Origin: Astropecten irregularis
Lineage: Eukaryota; Echinodermata; Asteroidea; Paxillosida; Astropectinidae
DNA length: 64,000 nt
Assembly: GCA_963971285.1 (NCBI GenBank)
Contig: OZ020252.1
Span: 16,281,662 to 16,345,661 of the forward strand
Reading direction: 5' to 3'
Of this stretch, positions 9,779-20,300 are shown in pieces. Made by a program: the position numbers and the translations under genes. Within the stretch, counting starts at the first letter, position 1; every line of letters begins with the position of its first letter. The notes beneath the pieces were generated by a model that worked only from the letters and a program-made list of their open reading frames with translations, was not told the origin of the DNA and ran no database searches.

Positions 9779-11683
9779 ATGATCTCTCACCTAAGTAATG
9801 GCTGGATTCTGCTGCTCATTGTGGGCATCGTATGCGTTCAGACGGTCTACGTGATGTATGTTTTCCGGACGGTTAAAACGGTTATCAAACACAGACATCA
9901 CTGGAGAGGCGTGGAGATACCTCCAGCCATTATACACCCCCGGCAACGGTTGATAGATCCACAAAATGTTTCCGTGGTTACAGGCGAGAAGGACGCGCCT
10001 GAGAGTCACTGGTTGCCGTATCAACACTGCAAGGAGGGGAGCGTATATGCTTTGGCGCTTATCATCTCCGAACCTCAAAATTCTGCGCTGCGTGCGACTA
10101 TACGTCGGACCTGGGGTGGGACTCGGTTCGCCAAGAGATCAGGCGTATTCATCATGTTTATCGTGGGGAACTCGGGTGATTTTTCACTGAGGGCCTCCAT
10201 CACAAAAGAGCAAATCTTATTTGGGGATGTAATGGTTGGGAAGTTTGAGGATCGTGCGAACAACGTGACAATGCGAACACTTCTGGGACTGCGGTGGGCA
10301 ACAGAGCAATGTCCCACGGCCAAGTTTATCTTTCTCGGGGATGATCACTTGATCGTTCGCTTCGATCTGCTTGTTCAACAATTGAAATCGTTTACGGTGA
10401 ATGAGACAAGGAATATGTGGTTTGGGAGATGCACTAGCGGTTTGGATGTCGAAGGAAAACCGCGCGTATTGCAACATGTTTCCAAGAAGCTGCAAGCAGT
10501 CGTCACATCGCCCGATTTCTGTACTTTTGGAGAAGGGAACGTACTCAGCATGGACGCTGCTCAATCAATCTCCAAGCTTTCATCCTCGGTCAAACCGTCT
10601 GCATCCCGTCCAGAGATCTACTTTGGGATTCTCGCCAAGAAGTCCCACGTCCGTGTCAGACACGATTCGCGTTTCTCAGCCACCAAACTTTCGACGAACA
10701 GATGCGCCGTGCTGAAGGTATTCAGCATGCGAACTAGAGGGAGGACGAGTCGGATCAAGAATGTTTGGAAGGAGAAAGATACCGTGGGATTCCTGCAAAA
10801 TTGTCTGAGAACAGACATCAGTTTTGCCATAACGACAGCCGTGAACAATACCGGCTACCTCGACGCAGCCCTTCGACCGATCTCGATGCATCCCGACTCG
10901 TGCTTGGACGCGGACGGCAAACCGAGGAACATTTTCCTGGTTGCTCTGATCTACACCCACCCCCGTAACTTCTATCGCAGGAGGATCGTGCGTGAAACAT
11001 GGGGAGCGGGGAGGTCGTACCTAGGGGAAAGCGTTCACATGCTATTCGTGATGGGCACGGCGGAATCTAAAAGCGTACACGACAAGATCAGGGCGGAAAA
11101 TGCCAAGTATTCGGACATCATCCAGGCCGATTTTAAGGAGTCCTTCAGAAACCTGACATTAAAAGTGATTCTGGGCTTGAGGTGGATGACAGAAAACTGC
11201 TTACATGCGAGGTACATGTACAAGGGCGATGACGACACTTTCGTCAATTTCGAAAACATCATCAGATACATCAAATCAAGATGGCCGACTTCGTTGTACC
11301 GGTTCTTCGCAGGCAGCGTCCTGGTTAACAGTCCACGAATCACGAACAGATATTCACGATATTACGTGAAGGAGTCCGAGTATTACGGACAATTTTACCC
11401 GCCCTACTGTTCTGGAGGGGGTTACGTCATCTCCACTGACGTCATACCGAGACTTTACAGACTCACAGCGAGCACTCAGCTGGTACCCATGGAGGATGCC
11501 TACCAGGGGATTCTTATGAAACGAATCGGTGTGAGACCAGTGACGAGTGATATGTTTAAGAACTGGGGCTATGCCACTGACCCCTGCTCGTTGCGCAGCG
11601 TCTCAGTTATCCATTTGTCCAAATCACAAGATTTGCGAGAAGTGTGGAGGAATTTCACGGATAAATCTGTCACTTGCGATTGA
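9779..11683 (+). CDS. Tandem-domain GT31 (beta-1,3-galactosyltransferase-like) type II membrane protein
   Basis: An intact 634-residue ORF in one coding exon. Residues 9-29 form an uncleaved signal-anchor helix, so the protein is predicted to face the Golgi lumen and add a sugar in beta-1,3 linkage to glycan acceptors. It holds two GT31 domains. Domain 2 (about 383-634) is typical: RRRIVRETWG (400-409), ADFKESFRNLTLK, the metal-binding KGDDDTFVN (DDD 484-486), CSGGGYVIS (544-552) and MEDAYQG (571-577). Domain 1 (about 90-300) keeps ATIRRTWG and LLGLRWATEQCP, but DDD has become GDDH (187-190), the G-rich loop reads FCTFGEGNVLS, and the ED motif reads PEIYFGI. It is probably non-catalytic. Single GT31 enzymes are usually 300-400 residues, so this looks like a duplicated domain. 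Donor and acceptor sugars cannot be assigned. Confidence 0.85.
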   Translation: MISHLSNGWILLLIVGIVCVQTVYVMYVFRTVKTVIKHRHHWRGVEIPPAIIHPRQRLIDPQNVSVVTGEKDAPESHWLPYQHCKEGSVYALALIISEPQNSALRATIRRTWGGTRFAKRSGVFIMFIVGNSGDFSLRASITKEQILFGDVMVGKFEDRANNVTMRTLLGLRWATEQCPTAKFIFLGDDHLIVRFDLLVQQLKSFTVNETRNMWFGRCTSGLDVEGKPRVLQHVSKKLQAVVTSPDFCTFGEGNVLSMDAAQSISKLSSSVKPSASRPEIYFGILAKKSHVRVRHDSRFSATKLSTNRCAVLKVFSMRTRGRTSRIKNVWKEKDTVGFLQNCLRTDISFAITTAVNNTGYLDAALRPISMHPDSCLDADGKPRNIFLVALIYTHPRNFYRRRIVRETWGAGRSYLGESVHMLFVMGTAESKSVHDKIRAENAKYSDIIQADFKESFRNLTLKVILGLRWMTENCLHARYMYKGDDDTFVNFENIIRYIKSRWPTSLYRFFAGSVLVNSPRITNRYSRYYVKESEYYGQFYPPYCSGGGYVISTDVIPRLYRLTASTQLVPMEDAYQGILMKRIGVRPVTSDMFKNWGYATDPCSLRSVSVIHLSKSQDLREVWRNFTDKSVTCD

Positions 11684-11951
11684 AAAACGAAGCATTCATG
11701 AAATTTACATCATACATCGGGCGTACCGTTATAAAACACGGTGTCTTTAATCATACCAATTTAAGCCGAAATGTGTGTTGGGGTATAGGGCCTTTTTGCA
11801 GCATGAGTCCCCTGGTGCTATTCCGGAGGGAAGTATTTCACAAAATAGATATATAATAATATCATTTTTATTTACTTTATAAAACACAAACCTTAACCAT
11901 GTTAGTCTATATCGAAATTATAATTACACAGGCTTCGCGTATAATTCAGAA

Positions 11952-12000
11952 TATGGCCAATTCGAAAACATCATCAGATACATCAACATCAAGATGACCG
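11952..12000 (+). repeat. Short duplicated fragment of the upstream GT31 coding sequence
   Basis: About 49 bp starting CCAATTCGAAAACATCATCA nearly repeats GT31 codons at 11243-11292, with one base lost and one base pair gained or changed in several places. It sits 270 bp after the GT31 stop, in the probable 3' UTR. This suggests a recent local duplication or gene-conversion scar. Confidence 0.6.
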
Positions 12001-13234
12001 ACTTCGCACGATGAAAATCTCAAATTGTAAAGAGCGCCGCCAACAACTGATTGGATGGTGGTGAAATTATGATGATGGTCATGTGATGATTGTGGTGCAT
12101 GGGTAGTGGGGAACTAGGGTTGGGCAGTTATTTGAGGGGGACACCGGACAATATTAAGGAATTATCATCGGTGTGCTATGTATTTTGCTTTTCTTCAGTT
12201 TAATATCGAATATCGGGGGCACAGGGGAGGACTCGGTCACAGATATGCAACGAACCTGCCCCGATATACAAAAACAAAATGTCTGTTAATTACAAGTGAA
12301 ACATTTTGATGAGTGGACAAAATTGCCCACATACGTGAGCCTGCACACTATAGACAAACATACAGCTTAGCATTATAGTCCCATGTCACACGCACTGGCC
12401 CGACAAAATGTGTCATCTGCAAATTAAAACTTAAAGAGTTTATGTAAAGGGGAGCGGAAATTGGGTATCTGTATGCTTCCGGTGGATGGAGTCAATGGAC
12501 AAACGTTAAGCATATGAGGAGAACGAGAATAGTATGAAAGGAAACTATGCTACTAATGAATTATGTACACCGATTACTAAACAGGCCAAGTAATTGTTTT
12601 GTCTGTTGTAGAGATCGCTAAAGAGGACGTTACATCGGGTACACAAACCAATGAATGGAGGTGGAATACAGTAGTCCATAAAAAGTGTGGATATCAAGTT
12701 TGCTGTACAATACATGTAGGCCCAGTGTATACATACACACTGTGATATCAAAAGTTGGCACCAAAATAATGCCCTCTTCGGGTCAAAGTGATGCTGCATC
12801 AATTAATGGAATGTAAAATTACCACCCCCCAAAAAAAAAAATTACTCCGAACAACCGAATACAAATGGGCCTAACATTTATATAGGTCAACTTAGAACAA
12901 ACGTGGCACCGTACCGCTAGCATTTTACAATGTTCCTGTCCCAATTAATTGAATGCATGTCTTAAACATGTGCTATCAAATCAATTAGAAGAATGATGTT
13001 ACGAATGAATATCATTCAATATTTAATTAACTGTGTGTTATGCTCGAATAATTAATAGAATAAGCCTATACCTCAGCTGTGGAATACCCAACTAAACGTA
13101 TCTATTTTATGGCAATATATTTATATACATGTAATTATTTAAGTCAACGATGACATTAAAATGTGGCTTTTTCAGGTAACAAAATCACGGAGAAGCACAT
13201 AATTGGATGAAACACGGCTGTCTGTCCTTATGTA
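12001..13234. other. No gene supported
   Basis: AT-rich intergenic DNA after the GT31 gene. An 85-codon minus ORF at 12545 lacks any motif. Poly-A tracts occur near 12830. Confidence 0.35.
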
Positions 13235-13244
13235 CCATTCAACA

Positions 13245-13432
13245 CCGGCGCACCCAGGATTTTGTCAATTGGGGGCGCTCAAAGAAAACTTTTCTCCCAC
13301 AAAACGCCCAACAAACATTTGTGACCCCCCCCCCCTTCTTCTCCCTTTCCTGCTCCCCTATTTTTTTCCCCAGGGACCCCATGTTTTTTTCAGGGACCCT
13401 AAAAGCCCCCCCCCCCCTTGGGTGCGCCACTG
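13245..13432. mobile_element. 188-bp MITE with 10-bp target duplication
   Basis: The ends are inverted (GGCGCACCCAGG at left, TTGGGTGCGCC at right). The exact direct repeat CCATTCAACA flanks it (13235-13244, 13433-13442). The interior is dominated by C tracts. Long ORFs called across it are by-products of this low complexity. Confidence 0.65.
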
Positions 13433-13600
13433 CCATTCAACATTCACCGAGCAACGAAACGGCATTACAGGACAATGATTCCCAAACAGAAAATAAAATG
13501 GTTGCTTAGTTATCTAAATCTATTCAATACTATAGCAATTTCAGCTCTTAACAAGTACGAGGTGCATGGGGAATCGTCAACATTTATATAATTTATCATA

Positions 13601-13690
13601 ATGTACACTAAAACCCACAGATCTTCGATATTAGGCCTATATGATCATAATAAGGCCTAATATCGAAGATCTGTGGTTTTTAGTGTACAT
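13601..13690. repeat. 90-bp near-perfect hairpin
   Basis: ATGTACACTAAAACCCACAG and the following bases to about 13640 are repeated as their reverse complement, ending TAGTGTACAT. Arms are about 40 bp with one or two indels and a loop of about 10 bases. No other copy is seen in the window. Confidence 0.75.
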
Positions 13691-14735
13691 CCGTGCAGGT
13701 TTTGGGAATACGTTTTCTGTACAACTACTAACCTTTTTGTCGCTTAATAGTGGAAGTGAAACAAAAATATCTGCATGTATTGTTACCTTGCATAATAGAA
13801 AGAGGGACAGCAATGAGACGATTATTCCATTTTTAGTAAAAGGACCGTTCGTTTGTATGAAAGGTATTATTACAAGCAGGGAGAAGACCACGCCAATACT
13901 AATACTCACCGTCCAACATCAAGTACTACTGTTCGGAACTTCGGCGGGCATGAAAAGTCCAGCTATCCGTGACGTCAGCCTAGCCTGAAACAGAAGAACA
14001 TTATACACAGAAAATGGAATCTTCAGTCAGGTTTTATGAATATCAACACATCGGTCTCATCACAGTTTCCGTACATTTCATTATGAATTTTCTTTTCCGC
14101 CGCACTGATCATAATTAATAAGATGCAAAATGCAGTACAGGTAGGCCTATTCAATAAGATTTGTATAAATTTATACACACACGCTCAGTTTGTTACATGT
14201 GTACGCCACAAATTTTATTTTGAAATCTCAAAGTTATGATTAACATTAATTTTTATAAAATGACGTCACGGTCATCAGCCTGTTACATTACATAAACAAT
14301 GTCACACAAATTAGAAGGCCTACAAAGAATAATACATGTGTTATAAATCTGACGAGTTTTAATTATTAAACCTTTTTTTATCAATTCAAATAAGAAACTT
14401 TTTCAGTTTTATATAATGTAAAAGAATCTAAAAGACCGAGAAAAGTCACAGGAAACATTATCAGAATCCGTAAGTTTAGAGAATATCAACAGAGGGCGCC
14501 CTCCCTTAAAATCTTTGGAAATTTAATTTTTTTTTTTTTGAAAATTAAACTCAAAGGCTTTAGCCTTTCGATGGTTGTCTTACGGTGAATAGCTGTCCAG
14601 ACATCGGTAAAAAAGAGTGGAGACATCTTATTCATTCCGGTTTACTCATCCTAAAGTGGAATGAAGTGAAATAAGTCCCATGTCGAGTGACTAAGAAGCA
14701 GGTTTTCCGTTCTACATGTAGTTCCTTCCAATTCT
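13691..14735. other. No gene supported; upstream region of the 14812 gene
   Basis: AT-rich. A 115-codon ORF from 13641 starts inside the hairpin and has no recognisable motif, so I do not call it. Confidence 0.3.
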
Positions 14736-14738
14736 ACG

Positions 14739-14752
14739 CACGTGTCACGTCA
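14739..14752 (+). promoter_or_regulatory. Adjacent E-box (CACGTG) and CRE-like (TCACGTCA) motifs
   Basis: CACGTG at 14739-14744 is followed directly by TCACGTCA at 14745-14752, about 60 bp upstream of the start codon at 14812. A proximal promoter role is inferred from position only. Confidence 0.3.
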
Positions 14753-14811
14753 GGCTGTCACTAATTTCATCCAACACTAGAGGGCGGTCTCCGTCAAAAA
14801 AATAAAACAAA

Positions 14812-15760
14812 ATGGCAGACGACAGAACGGTTGCTAATGAAAACAACATGGACGTAAATGGTGTTGAAAATGGTCTAAACAACGGCATGGAAAACGGTTC
14901 AGATTCTTTTGAAGATGATGGCAGTCTACGGAACTTTGTGACAAGGAACTTTCAGGATCAGAAGGTTGGACATTTCATAAAACTCATCATCATATGCCAT
15001 TACTTTTACGCCTACAACAATCAATTGTTGAGAAGCCACTTTTCAAGTTTTACTTTTTGGCTCATCGTGGACTTGGACTTTTGGAGGTCTGTTTTATAGC
15101 TCCATAGGCTCATGGACATGGCATCATGCGACCTGCATGCACTGACCACTGTCTGTAGACTGTACTGTAGCATAGGCCTCCTCCTGTTTTGCAAATTAGA
15201 GATTTAATTGAGACAGTTATTTATTTGGCATTATTTCATTGACACAGGATTCTGAAGCTTCCGAGCAAATGTCCAAGGAAGATGAGGAAAGGAGAAACAG
15301 GTTCTTTCAAAGAGCAGTCAGCGAAAGCCAACGGTGAGAACTGTCACGACGTATGAATGTCAAACTGGCACCCTATAATTTAGTCTTATGCTCTTTTAGT
15401 CCTTATTACCGGTAACAATTTTAAACCGGCCTACCTATTTCATATATGACTGATCATGTTGTTAATTAATTGATTAATTAATCCTCAACCTAATTTGATA
15501 TCAATCAATTGTGAGGAGCCGAAATTAACTCTTTCTTTTTTATCCCTTCGTCCCTTAGCATGAGCGCCGAAGTGGAACGAAGCCAGCAGAGACATGGTGA
15601 GCTACAGGCTGAGCTTGGAGCTGACAATCTCCATGCCTGGACCATGGAGCATGCTTCCAAAGTCACTGTCACCCTACCGGCTCCAGGACCAGCCCAACAA
15701 AACCCTCCCATACCAGAATGTCCAGAACCCATGGACTCTGATGCATTCGGTAGAAACTGA
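14812..15760 (+). CDS. Three-exon gene for an unrecognised acidic 146-residue protein
   Basis: Exons 14812-14964, 15248-15333 and 15559-15760. The donors are CAGAAG|GTTGGA and CAACG|GTGAGA, and the acceptors GACACAG and CCCTTAG; the joins are phase 0 and phase 2 and keep one frame to the TGA. The start ATGG is preceded by AAA. The protein begins MADDRTVANENNMDVNGVEN and is rich in Asn, Glu and Asp for 50 residues. It then has a charged helical middle (KEDEERRNRFFQRAVSESQR, then AEVERSQQRHGELQAEL) and ends in a Pro-rich tail (LPAPGPAQQNPPIPECPEP). There is no signal peptide or membrane helix. It lies tail to tail with KIF9. I do not recognise the family; a small nuclear or cytosolic adaptor is possible but unproven. 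Confidence 0.7.
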
Positions 15761-15784
15761 TGATGCACATAATATAGACTTCAT

Positions 15785-16240
15785 TTACCACAAAGACAAA
15801 GTGGGGCATGTTTTGGTGGACGTGACCAGGAGTTGATTTCACGAAGCCTTATGATCTACGCCCTACGAGGATAACCCATCGTATCCTACGTAGGGCCGCA
15901 ATGTATCAAGTTGCGATGAGTTTAGTGAAATTGAGCCCAGGAAAGTGTTTCTGACGTCACTTTTGATGAACAGAAACATATTTGGGGGAGGGTGCCAAAG
16001 TGCTTTAGCAAAATGTAAACAAAAATGGTGATAGGACATGGCGGAAGGAGTCAGACCTGTGGGTAGCTCACGTATGCTTACCTTTCCGCTATGTTAAACC
16101 AACAATGACCGACCAAAAACCAATCCCTTCCCTTGGTTCTGTTGAACCAATGACGTCATTGATGGAAACCAAAGTTGCCAAAAATACCGAGCCAGTAACC
16201 AACACAGAAACATGTTAACGGTTCAATCTGCTGAAACGCA
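15785..16240. repeat. Dispersed repeats in the 3' region of the 14812 gene
   Basis: 15834-15945 is a small TIR element (GTTGATTTCACGAAGCC against GTTTAGTGAAATTGAGCCC) of the family at 62.81 kb. Around it, CATGTTTTGGTGGACGTGAC and AACAATGACCGACCA match 54895-55190, so the TIR element sits within that second repeat. Confidence 0.5.
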
Positions 16241-16260
16241 CCCCACTCATCCAGAAAACT

Positions 16261-17234
16261 CAATTCAATATGCATTGCGAATTACAGTTGTTGTTTTTTA
16301 GCCTTTGCAAATGGAAGTATTATTTATTACAAATAAGGACGGATGATTAACTTCTTGTCTTATGTACATTGTAAATATTTACATGGTTGTCTTATTTCAA
16401 ACAAGAATGTTATTGTTTCTTTTTCTTCCAAAAGTCTGTAGTAGCTTATTTCCATCTAGAAATTTGTTGAATAATAAATTTACAAATATTTGGGAAGAAT
16501 CTTTATAAATCTCTATCAAAGAATACATGTACAAACAAATAAATCATTTACAGGAATTATCATCAATCCATTGTCACCTATGGTCAAAAACCCTCTTTAC
16601 AAGGAATGGGAATTTGGAAAGCATAATTACAAAAAAATAATACTAAAATAAGCATACACGTGTATAATAGGAAGCATTTATAATGGTTGTTGGAATATCG
16701 GAACCTTAATAACCTAATGCTTCCTGCACAATGGTTCTCCAATACTAGACAATGATGGCAATATTTAAGTTATTCGAAAATCGACCCAGCTTTTCCAGTG
16801 TTAACATTTAGCAGTGCTTTAGTATAGAAAAAAACTAACCGTTAAGTACATCTATGAAACCGAGCACTAGAAAATGGTCACCATTATGTAAACATTAAAT
16901 TGGCTGCCTGTATTTGCTATTGCAGAATGTAAACATGCTATTGAGCAAAATTGGTGCTTAGCAGCACTGTACAATTTGGCCTGTATTTGCTAAGCAGAAT
17001 GTAAATATACTATTTAGCAAAATTGGTTTTCTAAGTATCACTGTAAGTTCGGGCTCCGATGACCAGCAATAAATGTACATTTGATAATACAACCGTATTG
17101 CCTAATGTTTTGCCCATGTATTTACCGGTAACTGTTCTGCACGGTGTAACATGTGCAAATATTTCATGATGATGCTAACTGGTTTTTACATTGTCCCCCT
17201 ACAACCTATGACCTACAAAAGTTTAATTTGGGTG
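16261..17234. other. 3' flanks of two convergent genes; no coding signal
   Basis: AT-rich, with several AATAAA or TTTATT motifs able to serve either gene. Fragments like TGCTTAGCAGCACTGT (near 16960) resemble the 'tgcttagcagctc' MITE end. Nothing else is seen. Confidence 0.35.
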
Positions 17235-17357
17235 TTAATTCTGGACAGCCATCATGGACGGAGGATTGTTACGGACTGTTCTGGTGGGTGTGCCGACGGC
17301 TCGTCGGTCAACCTGGGGTCTTGGCTGGGCTTGGCTCATTGCAGCTTGGAGAGTTTG
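17235..17357 (-). CDS. KIF9: KIF9 terminal coding exon
   Basis: Acceptor TTTTTTCTGCAG. Encodes QTLQAAMSQAQPRPQVDRRA to a TAA at 17237-17235. The basic tail after QAQPR is longer than in vertebrates. The choice rests on phase 0 continuity and the strong acceptor. Confidence 0.75.
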   Translation of the reverse strand, partial: QTLQAAMSQAQPRPQVDRRAVGTPTRTVRNNPPSMMAVQN

Positions 17358-20300
17358 CTGCAGAAAAAACAAAACAGAACAATAGAAATAAGACTTGGCG
17401 GGAATTATTTATGAGGATATGAAGTGTGACACAAAATGTACTGTTTAAAAACAGAAAGCTGTATGTATCCAGAAATGATCTCCAAGATCAAAACCTCACA
17501 ATTACAATTTCCTGTAACAATTACAAAGGTTTTTCGCTGTTTGCTCATGATCCCAATGACCAAATGAGCCGAAAATTCTACAGGTTTGTTTTTATTTCAT
17601 AACAAATCAAACTATGAACAGACCATAGCTGTTCTATCAACTTTACCAAAGTATGATTCTACCTTTAAGGAGTCCGCTATCAGGTTGAAAATGCTGCATT
17701 TTAATGCACATAATTTAAAACTGACCAAAGCAGGATTAGAACCTGCCACCTCCAGAATACCGTACCGGATGTCCAAGGTTTCACAAATTTGCAAACCTAG
17801 CTCCTCATACACTAATATATTTTGAGTGAAATTAACAGAGAGATCTTTCTTTACCCGTCTGTCTGTCTGCATCCTGGCGTTGTGGAAGGCAGCCATGTCA
17901 GGATTCTCCATCAGGAGCTGGGATTGGAGCCGCTCAAATTTCTCTCCTTCGTCCTCCGGCTAGTTTGGGATTAAGGGTTAGAAGGAGAATCGACAACATT
18001 TATTACAATCAGTTTTTTTACCCTTCCTGATATAATGAAGCACACTGCACTATGTACACACTGTGATGATCACCAAATACAGCAAGAATATGGCCATTCC
18101 AAATAGTGCATCATAAAGTGTTTGCAATGCAAGGATATAACGTCCAGTTCTTCAGTTGCCTGATGAAGGCTAGCCATTTCAGAAGCTGAAACATGGCTAC
18201 CAGCAATGCAGCATTGCATGACTTAGATCACCTTTTGTCCTTGTCTGAACCTACCACGATGAATAACCCTTTCCTTTCTATTGGTTTGCAACACGATGAC
18301 CAATCACAAGGCACAGAACTTTTCAAACCAATGCACATCTTGAAAGGGTCTACAGATTCCGCACATTGGCATTGTTTGGCAAGTGCGTTGCAAACTCTTG
18401 GTGACGCACTATTTGGAATTGGCCAAAGCATTAGTACTTATTTTGTTTTGCTTTTTTTTTTTAGGTCTTGTTTGATTTTACCAATCTGTGAGTTTACTAT
18501 TTGTTCCCCTTTGTAGAGAGGCTGGTAGTGAAGGTATATGAGAAATGCACCCAAAATGTTGTACATAAAATCCCATAGGCCGGCTGTAAAAGGGTGTATG
18601 TGTTGTACTTACCATATCTACATTATACATGGTGCCTGATCTTGTACCAATGCCTGCCTGTGCACTAGTCTGCTGATCATCACCGCTCAGGAAACAGTCT
18701 GAATACCAAGTATCAAATTCTACACAAGAAAAGAACAAGTACATCATCAATAACTATACCGTAACAAGAAGACCAACTAGAACATCAACCAGGCATCAAA
18801 CAACCCAATGTGAAAGACCAACCATACATAGACTCAAGCCTGGAAATAAATGGAGGCCATATGGCCTTCGTTGCCCTGGTTCTTGGCCTTCTTTTAAGTA
18901 TTTCCACCATGCATAGCTTTAAGTCTTATTTACATACAATCTAACAATTCAATGACCGCCACAGCAGCACAGTAAACATTCAAATTCATGATGAGGTATT
19001 GCCTATGTGATTCCTTTCCTTACCTGTTATCAGTCTCTGCCTGCACTGGTCCACAAGCTTCTGGCAGTACTGCACCTCTGATTTGACCTGACGAAGCTCG
19101 TCGTAATCGTGCCGGTAGGCTGCCTTGAGTTCCTTCAGCTTACGAATCAGCTGGAATTCCTCCTCCGATATGACCATCTCCCCGTTTTCATGAGCAAAAT
19201 CGCCTGATTGATAAACGACACGGAGATAGTTGCTATACGTCATCAGGTAGAATGGCATGCACATCTAAGGACTGACATTTCAAGTCTATTTTGATTGTGA
19301 ATAGGGAAGAGAATCTTTAATACTGGTTGGGCCTGGGGTCTGGGGCTTCTTTAACCCCTGGCCTTGAACTATCGACTTCAAGCCCCTGCTGTGTCCTGGA
19401 TCATAGTTGGCATAAACCTGATTGACAAGTTGAGTACACATTGATAATGGGAAAGATCCAGAAGCTGGGCTTGATTGATATGAAGCAGCTCTATTGTAGT
19501 GAAGTTCAGGACTGGGCTGGGCTTGGCGTGACCAGTATTAAAAGATTTTTCCCAACAACTCACGTCCCTGCTTTAAGGTTCTTTGCAAGACCTAAAAGAG
19601 GAAAGTGCAGAGCATGCAATAAAACACTCACCAATCTTCTCCACACATTATCCAAACTGCAAGCACCTACCTTGTTCCGCTCTGTCGTTTCGGACTTTGT
19701 CGATGGCTTGTCGTGTCTGATCAATGTCTTCCTTGGTTAAGTTGATGGTCTTGGCCAGGTCACGGCACTGCTTCTTCTTACTGCCTAGTATATCTGGTGA
19801 GAAATTACATCAGTAACAATGAATGACGACTTGTTGACAGAGAGCACACAAAGCTCTATCTAAACTATGGATGTAAATACTGATGTACTGAGAATAGCAT
19901 AAGCTTCTTTGATATTATAAAACTAAAACTGACTTGTTTGAAACTGACCAGAATTGAAAGGTGAGAAACGAAAACTGACTGAAACAGGAACTGTGAAGCC
20001 CAAAACTTTTACTGAAGTGGGATTGGAACCTGCAAACTCCAGAATTGACTGGAGTGTTATACGAAAGTGCAAACTGACTGAAGCTGGTTTTCGAACCTGC
20101 CAACTCCACAATTAACTTAAATGGTATTCAAACCTGCCAACTCCACAATTAACTGAAGTTGTTTTCGAACCTGCAAACTCCAAAATTGACTGAAGTGGGA
20201 TTTGAAGCTGCAAACTCCATAATTAACTGAAATGGTATTCAAACCTTCAAACTCCATAATTAACTGAAATGGTATTCGAACATGCAAACTCCATCAGTAA

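Noticed and set aside
13203..13509. Overlapping 91- and 100-codon Pro/Phe-rich ORFs
   Set aside because: They run through the C tracts of a MITE with target duplications (13245-13432).
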